Source: an uncultured Prevotellaceae bacterium
GTDB lineage: Bacteria > Bacteroidota > Bacteroidia > Bacteroidales > Bacteroidaceae
Assembly: GCA_902786565.1 (NCBI GenBank)
Contig: CADACW010000017.1
Location: 1-64,000 of the forward strand
Length of the DNA: 64,000 bases
Direction of reading: 5' to 3'
Position 1 is the stretch's first letter. The number at the start of each line of letters is the position of its first letter. This document shows positions 1-6,824 of the stretch, piece by piece. Under the pieces are notes generated by a model that worked only from the letters and a program-made list of their open reading frames with translations, was not told the DNA's origin and searched no databases. Both the position numbers and the translations under genes were made by a program.

Positions 1-96
1 CTCGCGATGGACACCCTTGTCTTTGGCTGTGTGATTCCCGCTATTAGGGCTCACTCGGGACTTGCACCCGTTAGACATTGCTCATGCCGAGCATAC
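1..96 (-). mobile_element. 5' end of a group II intron (partial)
   Basis: Read on the minus strand from base 96, the sequence begins GTATGC and continues with text typical of group II intron domain I, including GGGTGCAAGTCCCGAGTGAG and AAGGGTGTCCATCGCGAG. The rest of the intron, including any reverse transcriptase/maturase gene, lies beyond the left edge. The intron starts seven bases after the stem of the rpmA terminator. That is the insertion habit known for class C group II introns, which recognise terminator hairpins. The class is inferred from the site; the start GUAUG differs slightly from the usual GUGYG. Confidence 0.72.
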
Positions 97-103
97 CAAG
101 AAG

Positions 104-131
104 AGCCCCCGGAACTGCTGTTCTGGGGGCT
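104..131 (-). terminator. rpmA intrinsic terminator (group II intron target)
   Basis: Bases 104-115 and 120-131 form a 12 bp stem with one G-T pair around a TGCT loop. The stem lies 36 bases past the rpmA stop codon. On the minus strand it is followed only by CTTCTTG before intron sequence begins, so the normal T tract appears to be interrupted by the insertion. Confidence 0.82.
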
Positions 132-167
132 TTCGTGTTTGTTTGGAAGTAAGTGTTTGTTTGGTTG

Positions 168-428
168 TTATGCCTCTGCGGGTATCACTGACACCACACT
201 GCGGTCGCGCTTTCCTTTGTGGAAATTGACAGTACCGTCAATCAGAGCATAAAGTGTGTCATCTTTGCCGATGGCCACACCAGAGCCGGGATTGTGCTTT
301 GTACCGCGCTGACGAACAATGATGTTGCCAGCCAGGCACTTCTGACCACCCCAGATTTTCACGCCAAGTCGTTGGGCTGCACTCTCGCGGCCGTTCTTCG
401 AACTACCTACACCTTTTTTATGTGCCAT
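168..428 (-). CDS. rpmA: 50S ribosomal protein L27
   Basis: This 86-residue protein is the bacterial large-subunit protein L27, whose N-terminal tail reaches towards the peptidyl transferase centre. The N-terminus [16 protein letters not shown] is the family signature, and the middle contains [18 protein letters not shown], also highly conserved. Length is normal. It starts 18 bases after the rplU stop, so the two form the standard rplU-rpmA operon, which ends at the hairpin at 104-131. The protein starts directly with MAHKK and shows no longer cleavable N-terminal extension. Confidence 0.97.
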   Translation of the reverse strand: MAHKKGVGSSKNGRESAAQRLGVKIWGGQKCLAGNIIVRQRGTKHNPGSGVAIGKDDTLYALIDGTVNFHKGKRDRSVVSVIPAEA

Positions 429-446
429 AATTCACGTCCTCCTTGC

Positions 447-764
447 TTAAGCGATTACTTGTTTAACTTCTACCTGGGTGAACTGCTCTCTGTGACCGTT
501 GCGCTTGCGCGAGTCCTTGCGACGCTTCATCTTGAAGACAATCACCTTGTCGCCCTTGACGAGCGGGTTCACCACTTCTACTACTACCTTTGCGCCCTGA
601 ACGGTGGGTGCGCCTACCGTGACTGTGCCGTCTGCATCAACGAGCAGCACCTTGTCAAATTCAACAGTCTTGCCTGCCTCCACATCTTTGATATGGTGGA
701 CGAAGAGCTTTTTGCCTGCCTCGGCCTTGAACTGTTGACCCTGGATTTCTACAATTGCGTACAT
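447..764 (-). CDS. rplU: 50S ribosomal protein L21
   Basis: L21 binds 23S rRNA in the large subunit. The 105-residue product starts [19 protein letters not shown], the expected family start, so I place the start at 764 rather than at an in-frame ATG 63 bases upstream (827) that would add an unrelated proline/glycine-rich peptide. The C-terminal half contains [18 protein letters not shown], the conserved basic rRNA-binding stretch. It is the first gene of the rplU-rpmA operon. Its 5' leader (765-860) contains a hairpin, GTGTACG-TC-CGTACAC, that might take part in autoregulation, but nothing more can be said from sequence. Confidence 0.96.
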   Translation of the reverse strand: MYAIVEIQGQQFKAEAGKKLFVHHIKDVEAGKTVEFDKVLLVDADGTVTVGAPTVQGAKVVVEVVNPLVKGDKVIVFKMKRRKDSRKRNGHREQFTQVEVKQVIA

Positions 765-863
765 TGCTTTTTGTTTATTGTAATTGTTTTTAGGGTTTTT
801 TCCGCCAGGCGGTGTACGTCCGTACACACTTCACCCTGCCTCGACGGACTCTCAATTGGGCTG

Positions 864-871
864 CAAAGGTA
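864..871 (-). promoter_or_regulatory. -7 box of rplU-rpmA promoter
   Basis: The minus strand reads TACCTTTG, matching the Bacteroidota -7 consensus TAnnTTTG, about 100 bases before the rplU start. I see no convincing TTTG -33 box at the usual 19-21 base spacing. Confidence 0.5.
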
Positions 872-950
872 CTCATTTTTCTCCATATACATCGCGTGAG
901 TGCTCCTCGCCGCCCAAAACTTTATATATATTTAACAATACATTTTGGGG

Positions 951-2144
951 TTAGGCCATGATTTGCTCCAGGAGTGCCTTGTGGTGTCCGGGCACGATAA
1001 TGTGGTGATTGCCGATGGGGTTGGTCAGGAAGTAGGAGGCCTGGCACGACTCAGCCAGCTGGATGACCTGCTGGGTGCGGCAGAGTCCCGGCAGGGCCTG
1101 GCTACTGACCAGGGTGCCCTCGGCTATGAAGCAGCGTGACAAGTCGCCGGAGACCTTGAAGAGCGTCACCGGCCCCTCCTCCATATAGCCCCTGATGCCC
1201 ACGCCAATGCCCGACTCGAAATGGGTGTCCAGCTCGTAGCGCTGCACCATGTTGAGCGGAATGGTGCAGTGGGCGAAGAGTATCTCGCCAGTCTCCGGAT
1301 TGACCGTGGCGGGGTTGGCCTGGAAGCCCGACAGGCCCGTGATGGCCCGGATGACGGCCATCGACAGCATAGCCGGCACATCGCCCTCACAGCCAGCCAC
1401 ATATCCCTCGGCGTTGAGGCGTGCCAAGGCCATGCAGCCCGTGTTCTGCGTGGTGGTGAGCAGGTCGAAGCAGCGCAGGGTGAAGCCTTGCAGCCTATGC
1501 CGACCGACGAGCGACTTCAGCGCCCCATAAATTCTATAGGCTCCGGGCAACGATGTCCTGACGGCCTCGGGTGCGCTGGTCTCCACAGGAGCCACCTCGG
1601 GTGTGGCTGCGATGGTGCGGAGCAGTTCGCTCATTGGGATGTCCACCAGTTCTATGCCCAGTCTGCGCCTCACGGCAGCATAGTCAGCTTGGCTGGAAAT
1701 GAGCCAGTCTGACGGTTCGCCAATGACGCCCAGCCTGCAGCCCACCAACTGGCGCCGTGCGGTCTCGGCCCCGGCCAGCAGGGCTATGCGGCTGGCCATA
1801 TAGGTGGCGCTGCCGTGGATAATCTCGCCGCCGAGGTTGTTTAGCCGCAGAAAGGAGAGAATCTCCATCGAGGCGGCCAGCGAATTGCTTTTGCCCGACG
1901 TCAGCAGATAAAAGGGCTGTCGGCTCTTCCGGTGCAGCGCAGGCAACAGGGGCTTGAAGATGCCCTCCGTGCCGCCCGTGCGGACGTAGATGAGGCTGAG
2001 CGGGTGGCTGCCATAGTCGTCAAAGTTGCTGCCCTTGAAGTCATAGTCCAACTGGAGGCTGGCCAAAAACGATGTGGTTTCGGCGTCGACTGCCTGTGCA
2101 TTGTGCAGTTCCGACGTGAGTGTATAGATGGCTATGTTGTTCAT
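951..2144 (-). CDS. L-fucose/L-arabinose isomerase-fold protein
   Basis: This 397-residue cytoplasmic protein resembles the fucose-isomerase-like family of sugar ketol-isomerases. What can be seen is an N-terminal half with Rossmann-like strands (ALHRKSRQPFYLLTSG, GVIGEPSDWLISSQADY) and a C-terminal half with CEGDVPAMLSMAVIRAITG and FAHCTIPLNM, the arrangement of substrate and metal-binding segments in FucI/AraA-type enzymes. It is shorter than true L-fucose isomerase (about 590 residues), so the substrate is uncertain and it may not be an isomerase of fucose itself. There is no signal peptide. It stands alone on the minus strand with its own -7 box, close to carbohydrate-related genes. Confidence 0.7.
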   Translation of the reverse strand: MNNIAIYTLTSELHNAQAVDAETTSFLASLQLDYDFKGSNFDDYGSHPLSLIYVRTGGTEGIFKPLLPALHRKSRQPFYLLTSGKSNSLAASMEILSFLRLNNLGGEIIHGSATYMASRIALLAGAETARRQLVGCRLGVIGEPSDWLISSQADYAAVRRRLGIELVDIPMSELLRTIAATPEVAPVETSAPEAVRTSLPGAYRIYGALKSLVGRHRLQGFTLRCFDLLTTTQNTGCMALARLNAEGYVAGCEGDVPAMLSMAVIRAITGLSGFQANPATVNPETGEILFAHCTIPLNMVQRYELDTHFESGIGVGIRGYMEEGPVTLFKVSGDLSRCFIAEGTLVSSQALPGLCRTQQVIQLAESCQASYFLTNPIGNHHIIVPGHHKALLEQIMA

Positions 2145-2152
2145 ACTGGTTG

Positions 2153-2160
2153 CAAAGATA
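2153..2160 (-). promoter_or_regulatory. -7 box of the isomerase-like gene
   Basis: The minus strand reads TATCTTTG, a full match to TAnnTTTG, only nine bases upstream of the start codon, so the message would be nearly leaderless. No TTTG box is seen at the normal spacing. Confidence 0.4.
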
Positions 2161-2221
2161 GCGAATTATTTGCAAAGCCCGTCAACATCGGCTCCAATTT
2201 TAAGTGAATTTAGGGGTTACA

Positions 2222-2289
2222 CCCAGTTAGAAGGTATATAACTGGGAGTTAGAAGGTATATAACTCGGAGTTAGAAGGTATATAACTCC
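2222..2289. repeat. Tandem mini-hairpin array A (three units)
   Basis: Three adjacent stem-loops share an identical nine-base loop, GAAGGTATA. The stems are CCCAGTTA/TAACTGGG (2222-2246), GAGTTA/TAACTC (2246-2266) and GGAGTTA/TAACTCC (2267-2289). The outer stem bases vary but always in compensating pairs. The array lies in the 430-base gap between the divergent genes at 2144 and 2575. Arrays of the same architecture but different sequence occur at 19651-19715 and 44864-44937. Confidence 0.85.
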
Positions 2290-2378
2290 ACCCCCGGACT
2301 ATTGCCTCAGATGTTCAGGACAGCCCGCTTGACATAAGTCAAAGAATGGGTGGCAGGGCGAAAAAACGAGTCTAAAGA

Positions 2379-2410
2379 TTTGCCCAGGGACGGGAAAATG
2401 TCTACTTTTG
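2379..2410 (+). promoter_or_regulatory. Strong promoter of a putative short RNA
   Basis: TTTG at 2379-2382, exactly 20 bases, then TACTTTTG at 2403-2410: a full match to the Bacteroidota housekeeping promoter. Transcription should begin near 2416. Confidence 0.72.
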
Positions 2411-2415
2411 CAACG

Positions 2416-2476
2416 TGTTTTTCATAGTATTAGATTTAAGGTTAACAAGGTTGGGTCACGGCGGTGACCCTTTTCT
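2416..2476 (+). ncRNA. Candidate small RNA or attenuated leader (about 60 nt)
   Basis: A short transcript is implied by the promoter at 2379-2410 and an intrinsic terminator 45 bases further on: GGGTCAC (2453-2459), loop GGCG, GTGACCC (2464-2470), then TTTTCT. There is no open reading frame of note. A separate -7 box (2534-2541) serves the next gene, which favours a free-standing small RNA over a leader, although a read-through leader for the gene at 2575 is possible. I cannot assign an RNA family. Confidence 0.5.
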
Positions 2477-2533
2477 ATTATCTGGTTTACACTTTTTAAC
2501 CCATTAGCCTTCCTTCGTTCAAACTTTTTTTCG

Positions 2534-2541
2534 TACATTTG
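2534..2541 (+). promoter_or_regulatory. -7 box before the concanavalin-like gene
   Basis: TACATTTG matches TAnnTTTG and lies 33 bases upstream of the ATG at 2575. No clear -33 element is visible. Apart from array A, the short RNA unit and this box, I see nothing else in the 2145-2574 gap. Confidence 0.45.
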
Positions 2542-2574
2542 CACCGCTAATGCAAAAAAAAAAAGCAGATATAG

Positions 2575-3252
2575 ATGAGACATTTTGTCCTATATATCCT
2601 TACGTTGCTGTGCGTGGCGGCAGGCGCTGCAACCGGTTCCGACGGACAGGCCAAGCGCTATGAGTTCAACCAGCCGCTGGGCAGCGAATGGGAATATATC
2701 AACGCCCCTCAGACAGGGCGTTACAACATCGGTGAGGGCCGTCTGAGGCTCTACGGCGCCACCGAAGACCTGGATGCCAACGGATGCCCCACCTTTGTGG
2801 GCCTGCGCCCCGACTCTGCGGGGTTCAGCATGACCACCAAGCTGTTTCTCTTCGACACACTCGACGGCGACGAGGCGGGGCTGGCCGTCTACCAGGCGCC
2901 GCAAGGCTACGTGCAGTGCTGCCTGAACAACTATCGCGGCACCCACCGGCTGAAACTTCGGCTGACGCTGCGCAACGTGCGCACCGTGCTGGTAGACAAG
3001 CCAATGGGCATTGTCAACAACGTGTGGCTGCGCATGGAAGACGACGGCCAGAACTACACCTTCCACTACTCTACCGACGGTCAGCGTTACCACTTGCTGG
3101 AGTCGGTTGACAAGTCGCTGCTGCGCCCCGTGGTGGTGGGCGGTGGCACGGGCATCGTGGCGGGCCTCTATGCCTACCAGGGCACAACCAAGCTGCAGGC
3201 CGGCCCGTCGTATGCCGACTTCGACTTCCTGGAAGTGAGCAACAAGGAGTAA
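2575..3252 (+). CDS. Secreted concanavalin-like (beta-xylosidase C-terminal/DUF1349-type) protein
   Basis: The 225-residue product has an N-terminal signal peptide (MRHFVLYILTLLCVAAGAATG) and then a single domain resembling the concanavalin-like beta-sandwich found at the C-terminus of GH43 beta-xylosidases and in DUF1349 proteins. Typical segments are FNQPLGSEWEYINAP near the start, AGLAVYQAPQGYVQCCL in the middle and WLRMEDDGQNYTFHYSTDG, a common sugar-binding sandwich strand pair, near residues 148-168. No catalytic glycosidase module is attached, so it is probably a carbohydrate-binding or structural accessory exported to the periplasm or surface. It precedes the aquaporin and GH140-like genes in the same direction. 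Confidence 0.65.
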   Translation: MRHFVLYILTLLCVAAGAATGSDGQAKRYEFNQPLGSEWEYINAPQTGRYNIGEGRLRLYGATEDLDANGCPTFVGLRPDSAGFSMTTKLFLFDTLDGDEAGLAVYQAPQGYVQCCLNNYRGTHRLKLRLTLRNVRTVLVDKPMGIVNNVWLRMEDDGQNYTFHYSTDGQRYHLLESVDKSLLRPVVVGGGTGIVAGLYAYQGTTKLQAGPSYADFDFLEVSNKE

Positions 3253-3301
3253 CTTTTCTATTAATAAAGTCTTAATATTAACCATCAAAAACAAAACATT
3301 T

Positions 3302-3979
3302 ATGAAAAAGTATTTAGCAGAAGCAGTAGGCACAATGGTGCTGGTACTGATGGGCTGCGGCGTGGCCGTGAGCCTGGGTTGCGACCCCGTCAACAACATT
3401 CCCGCCGTGGTAGGCACGGCATTTGCCTTTGGTCTGGCCGTTGTGGCCATGGCCTACACCATCGGCGGCATTTCCGGCTGCCACATCAATCCGGCCATCA
3501 CGCTTGGCTGCTGGCTCACAGGCCGCATGTCGGGCAAGGATGCTGCAGGCTATATGTGCGGTCAGGTGGTGGGTGCCTTCGTCGGCTCTGCCCTGCTGGC
3601 CCTGCTCACCGCCAATGTGGCCGGACTCGAGGGCACTGGAGCCAACGACCTTCAGGCCGGTGTGACCATGCTTGGCGGCCTGCTGGCTGAAATCATCTTC
3701 ACCTGCGTGTTCGTGCTTGTGGTGCTCGGTGCCACATCGAAGACCAACGGTGCCACCAACAACTTTGCCGGTCTGGCCATTGGCCTCTCGCTGGTGCTCG
3801 TCCATCTGGTGTGCATCCGCTACACCGGCACTTCGGTGAACCCCGCCCGCTCCATCGCTCCTGCCGTGTTCCAGGGTGGCACAGCCCTGGCCAACCTGTG
3901 GATCTTCATCGTTGGCCCGCTGGTGGGTGGTGCCATTGCCGCCGGACTGTGGAAAATGATTCACCCCGACAGGAAATAA
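3302..3979 (+). CDS. aqpZ: Aquaporin (MIP family)
   Basis: This 225-residue inner-membrane channel of the major intrinsic protein family is probably a water channel. Both pore motifs are intact: Asn63-Pro64-Ala65 in GCHINPAITLG and Asn180-Pro181-Ala182-Arg183 in SVNPARS, the arginine being the selectivity-filter residue. Six hydrophobic segments are visible in two inverted halves. Length agrees with AqpZ. The start MKKYLAEAVGTM is typical. It lies 49 bases after the concanavalin-like gene and 11 bases before the GH140-like gene, so the latter is probably co-transcribed. Glycerol transport cannot be excluded, but nothing specifically indicates it. Confidence 0.93.
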   Translation: MKKYLAEAVGTMVLVLMGCGVAVSLGCDPVNNIPAVVGTAFAFGLAVVAMAYTIGGISGCHINPAITLGCWLTGRMSGKDAAGYMCGQVVGAFVGSALLALLTANVAGLEGTGANDLQAGVTMLGGLLAEIIFTCVFVLVVLGATSKTNGATNNFAGLAIGLSLVLVHLVCIRYTGTSVNPARSIAPAVFQGGTALANLWIFIVGPLVGGAIAAGLWKMIHPDRK

Positions 3980-3990
3980 GACCACTGGCA

Positions 3991-5427
3991 ATGAAAAGAA
4001 CCTTGTTCACAGTCCTGCTGGCCCTGATTGCGGCCACCACCACACAGGCCGAAGCACCCAAGAAGCCCTGGGACAACGGGCGGCTGACCGTCAGAGGCAC
4101 CTATCTGGTACACGAGAACGGCACCCCCTTCTTCTGGCTGGGCAACACGTCGTGGCTGATGCCCGAAAGGCTGAACCGCGACGAGGTGGAGTTCTATCTC
4201 ACCCGCGAGAGCGAAGAGGGCTACAATGTGGAGCAGATACAGGTGCTGGACTCCAATTACCCAACGTTCAACGTTTTCGGCCGCCAGGCTTTCGACGACA
4301 GTTTCGACTTCGACGCCTACACCCGCCCTGGCGAGTACGGCTACTGGGACCATCTGGACTACATCGTCGATATGGCCGAGCGGATGGGCATCTATATCGC
4401 TATGGACTGCATCTGGGGCGGCCAGGTGAAGCGGCTCACGCCTGAGAAAGCGGCCAAGTACGGCCGATTCCTGGCCGAGCGCTACAAGAACCGGCCGAAC
4501 ATCATCTGGATGATTGGCGGCGACATTATGGGCGACAAGGGCATGGATGCCTGGGAGTCGCTGGCCCGTGCCATCAAGGCTGTGGACAAGGTTCACCTAA
4601 TGACCTTCCATCCCCGCGGACGCACCACCAGCGCTTGGTGGTACAACGACCGCGAGTGGCTCGACTTCAACATGTTCCAAAGTGGACACCGCCGCTACGG
4701 CCAGCGGGGTGGCGACGGCGACTACACCATCCGCGACAACACCGAGGAGGACAACTGGCGCTACGTGGCCATGAGTTTCGGCGACAAGCAGGAGCAGATA
4801 GCCGGGCGCGAGGTGCGCGGTCCCCAAAAGCCCGTCATCGACGGCGAGCCCTCCTACGAGGACATCCCGCAGGGCCTGCACGACTTCTCGGCCCCCCGCT
4901 GGCAAGACTACGACGTGCGGCGCTATGCCTACTGGGCCGTCTTTGCCGGCTGCTTTGGCCATACCTACGGCCACAACAGCATCATGCAGTTCATGCGCCC
5001 CGGCGTGCTCGGCTCGTTTGGCGCCAAGAAGGCATGGTGGGACGCCTTGGAAGACCCCGGCTACAAGCAGATGAAGCACCTGAAGCGGCTGATGACCAGT
5101 GTGCCCTTCACTGAGGGACAGTGCGACCAGAACGTCATTGCCAGCCCCAACGGCGAGCGCTACGACCGCATCATCGCCACCCGCGGGCAGGACTACCTGA
5201 TGGTCTACAACTACAGCGGCCGCCCCATGACGCTCGACCTGACCAAGATTTCGGGCAAGAAGAAGAAGGTATGGCTGATGAACCCAGCCGACGGCAGCCT
5301 TCAGTATTTGGGCGAATATGCCAATGCGAAAGCCGACTTCGCCCTGGACGGAGCCTATCTGCGCGGCAGCGACCGCGTGGTCATAGCCACCGACAGCAGC
5401 AAACACTATTTTGACAATTGGAAATAA
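3991..5427 (+). CDS. GH140-like (DUF4038) secreted glycoside hydrolase
   Basis: The 478-residue protein has a signal peptide (MKRTLFTVLLALIAATTTQAE) and the layout of the DUF4038/GH140 family, which includes the apiosidase that acts on rhamnogalacturonan II. Recognisable parts are the N-terminal LVHENGTPFFWLGNTSWLM, the barrel segment WDHLDYIVDMAERMGIYIAM, NRPNIIWMIGGDIMGDK (candidate catalytic acid region), PVIDGEPSYEDIPQGLHD (second acidic residue) and WAVFAGCFGHTYGHNSIMQF. A small C-terminal beta domain follows (MVYNYSGRPMTLDL). Export suggests action in the periplasm on pectin-derived oligosaccharides, which fits the PL11 lyase nearby. The exact substrate is inferred only at family level. 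I chose the ATG at 3991, after the aquaporin stop, because it begins the signal peptide. Confidence 0.82.
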   Translation: MKRTLFTVLLALIAATTTQAEAPKKPWDNGRLTVRGTYLVHENGTPFFWLGNTSWLMPERLNRDEVEFYLTRESEEGYNVEQIQVLDSNYPTFNVFGRQAFDDSFDFDAYTRPGEYGYWDHLDYIVDMAERMGIYIAMDCIWGGQVKRLTPEKAAKYGRFLAERYKNRPNIIWMIGGDIMGDKGMDAWESLARAIKAVDKVHLMTFHPRGRTTSAWWYNDREWLDFNMFQSGHRRYGQRGGDGDYTIRDNTEEDNWRYVAMSFGDKQEQIAGREVRGPQKPVIDGEPSYEDIPQGLHDFSAPRWQDYDVRRYAYWAVFAGCFGHTYGHNSIMQFMRPGVLGSFGAKKAWWDALEDPGYKQMKHLKRLMTSVPFTEGQCDQNVIASPNGERYDRIIATRGQDYLMVYNYSGRPMTLDLTKISGKKKKVWLMNPADGSLQYLGEYANAKADFALDGAYLRGSDRVVIATDSSKHYFDNWK

Positions 5428-5434
5428 TCGAATA

Positions 5435-5953
5435 ATGGCACTGATAAAAACGTATAAAGGTCTTTCTCCCAAATGGGGGAAAGACTGTTATTTTAGCGAG
5501 AACGCCACCATCGTGGGCGATGTGACCATGGGCGACGAGTGCTCGGTGTGGTTCAACGCCGTGGTGCGCGGCGACGTGGCCCCTATCACCATCGGCGACC
5601 GCACCAACGTACAGGACGGCAGTTGCGTGCACGTGACCCACGACACGGGCCCCACCCACATCGGCAGCGACGTGACCATCGGCCACAACGTGACCGTCCA
5701 TGCCTGCACTATCCACGACGGCGCCCTCATCGGCATGGGGTCCACCCTGCTCGACGGCTGCGAGATTGGCGAGGGCGCCATAGTGGCCGCCGGCGCCCTG
5801 GTGCTGCAGAACACCAAGATTCCGCCTCACGAGATATGGGGTGGCGTACCGGCAAAATACCTGAAGCCCACGCGGCCGGGACAGACCGACAATGCCGCCC
5901 ACTACGTGGCCTATTCAAAGGAATATCTCAAGGAGCAAGGCGGACAATCTTGA
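5435..5953 (+). CDS. Gamma-class carbonic anhydrase-like hexapeptide protein
   Basis: The 172-residue product is a left-handed beta-helix of hexapeptide repeats of the gamma carbonic anhydrase/YrdA type. It shows the family start MALIKTYKGLSPKWGKDCYF, the conserved NAVVRGD, and metal-ligand histidines in VHVTHD (His66 or His69) and GHNVTVH (His84 and His89, five apart as in the family). Such proteins form trimers; some are zinc or iron hydratases, others have lost activity, so catalysis is not certain. The start at 5435 gives the standard N-terminus. It follows the GH140-like gene by seven bases. Its 3' end overlaps the convergent gene at 5928 by 26 bases. Confidence 0.9.
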   Translation: MALIKTYKGLSPKWGKDCYFSENATIVGDVTMGDECSVWFNAVVRGDVAPITIGDRTNVQDGSCVHVTHDTGPTHIGSDVTIGHNVTVHACTIHDGALIGMGSTLLDGCEIGEGAIVAAGALVLQNTKIPPHEIWGGVPAKYLKPTRPGQTDNAAHYVAYSKEYLKEQGGQS

Positions 5954-6824
5954 ACCAATCGCGCAGGAAACCCTTCAACCGGTTCTGCGAGTCGGCAATG
6001 AGCAGCAACTGCTGTCCGCCCAGATGGCACATGCCCTCATAGTTGGCAAACTTGCGGCTGAAGAGGTTCAGGCGTGTCTTAAACTGCAGGAGCAACCGCT
6101 TCTGCAGTTTTTCGTTTTCCCCCGGCCGCACCTCGTAGATGCGGACGACGGTGGTGGCGCCAATCTTCAGTCGCGGCACCTTGATTTGCCGCTCCAGCAC
6201 CAGCAGCCGCCCGTCGGGCAGGGCGCACAGCTCCGACACGCCGTGGAAATGCTTCGGACTGATGGGCGCGTCGGGGCTGTAGAGGTACTGGCGCCGAGGG
6301 GTCAGGTCGGTGCCGAAGGTCTGGATGCGGAGCAGCGAGTCGCCCGGCAGGGGTCTCTCGGTGGTGGTGAAGAAGAGTTGGCGTCCTTCGTCGTAAGCCA
6401 ACGACTCCAGCCCGAAGTTTCTGTTGCTCTGGGCAAAGCTGGGTGGCATCTGCAGCCGCCTGCCCGTCAGCTTGCCGTCCAAAGTGTACTCCAGCACTTG
6501 GTTGTCTCTTTCGCCCGAGATGAAAATGGTGTTGGTGGCCGGGCAGTAGCAGATGCCCTCGCCGTCGCGGTTGGGCTGCCCGCTGTCGCGGAATCCCTCG
6601 TCGGCAATGGCCGTGATGCGCCCCCGCAGCGTGTCCACCTGGATATTGAATACGGCGAATCCGTCAGTGTCCGACTTGTCGTTGACCACAGCATAGCGGC
6701 CGGCACCTATGTGGCAAATGCCACTATAGTTGCCCGCCGCTATCTGCTTGGGGAAATGCTGCTGTGCCGCTGCCCCTGATGACAGCCACACAGCAGCAAT
6801 GACGATGGTGTGACGGATGGTCAT
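5928..6824 (-). CDS. Secreted esterase-like/phytase-like beta-propeller protein
   Basis: The 298-residue protein has a signal peptide (MTIRHTIVIAAVWLSSGAAAQ) and resembles the 'esterase-like activity of phytase' family, a beta-propeller found in exported bacterial proteins. Supporting segments are ICHIGAGRYAVVNDKSDTDGF, DGEGICYCPATNTIFISGE, FGLESLAYDEGRQLFFTTTE and YEGMCHLGGQQLLLIADSQN, repeated blade-like strands with acidic Asp/Glu pairs. The natural substrate is unknown. The start codon overlaps the stop of the PL11 gene by four bases (ATGA), so the two are translationally coupled. The 3' end runs 26 bases into the convergent carbonic anhydrase gene. Confidence 0.72.
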   Translation of the reverse strand: MTIRHTIVIAAVWLSSGAAAQQHFPKQIAAGNYSGICHIGAGRYAVVNDKSDTDGFAVFNIQVDTLRGRITAIADEGFRDSGQPNRDGEGICYCPATNTIFISGERDNQVLEYTLDGKLTGRRLQMPPSFAQSNRNFGLESLAYDEGRQLFFTTTERPLPGDSLLRIQTFGTDLTPRRQYLYSPDAPISPKHFHGVSELCALPDGRLLVLERQIKVPRLKIGATTVVRIYEVRPGENEKLQKRLLLQFKTRLNLFSRKFANYEGMCHLGGQQLLLIADSQNRLKGFLRDWFKIVRLAP

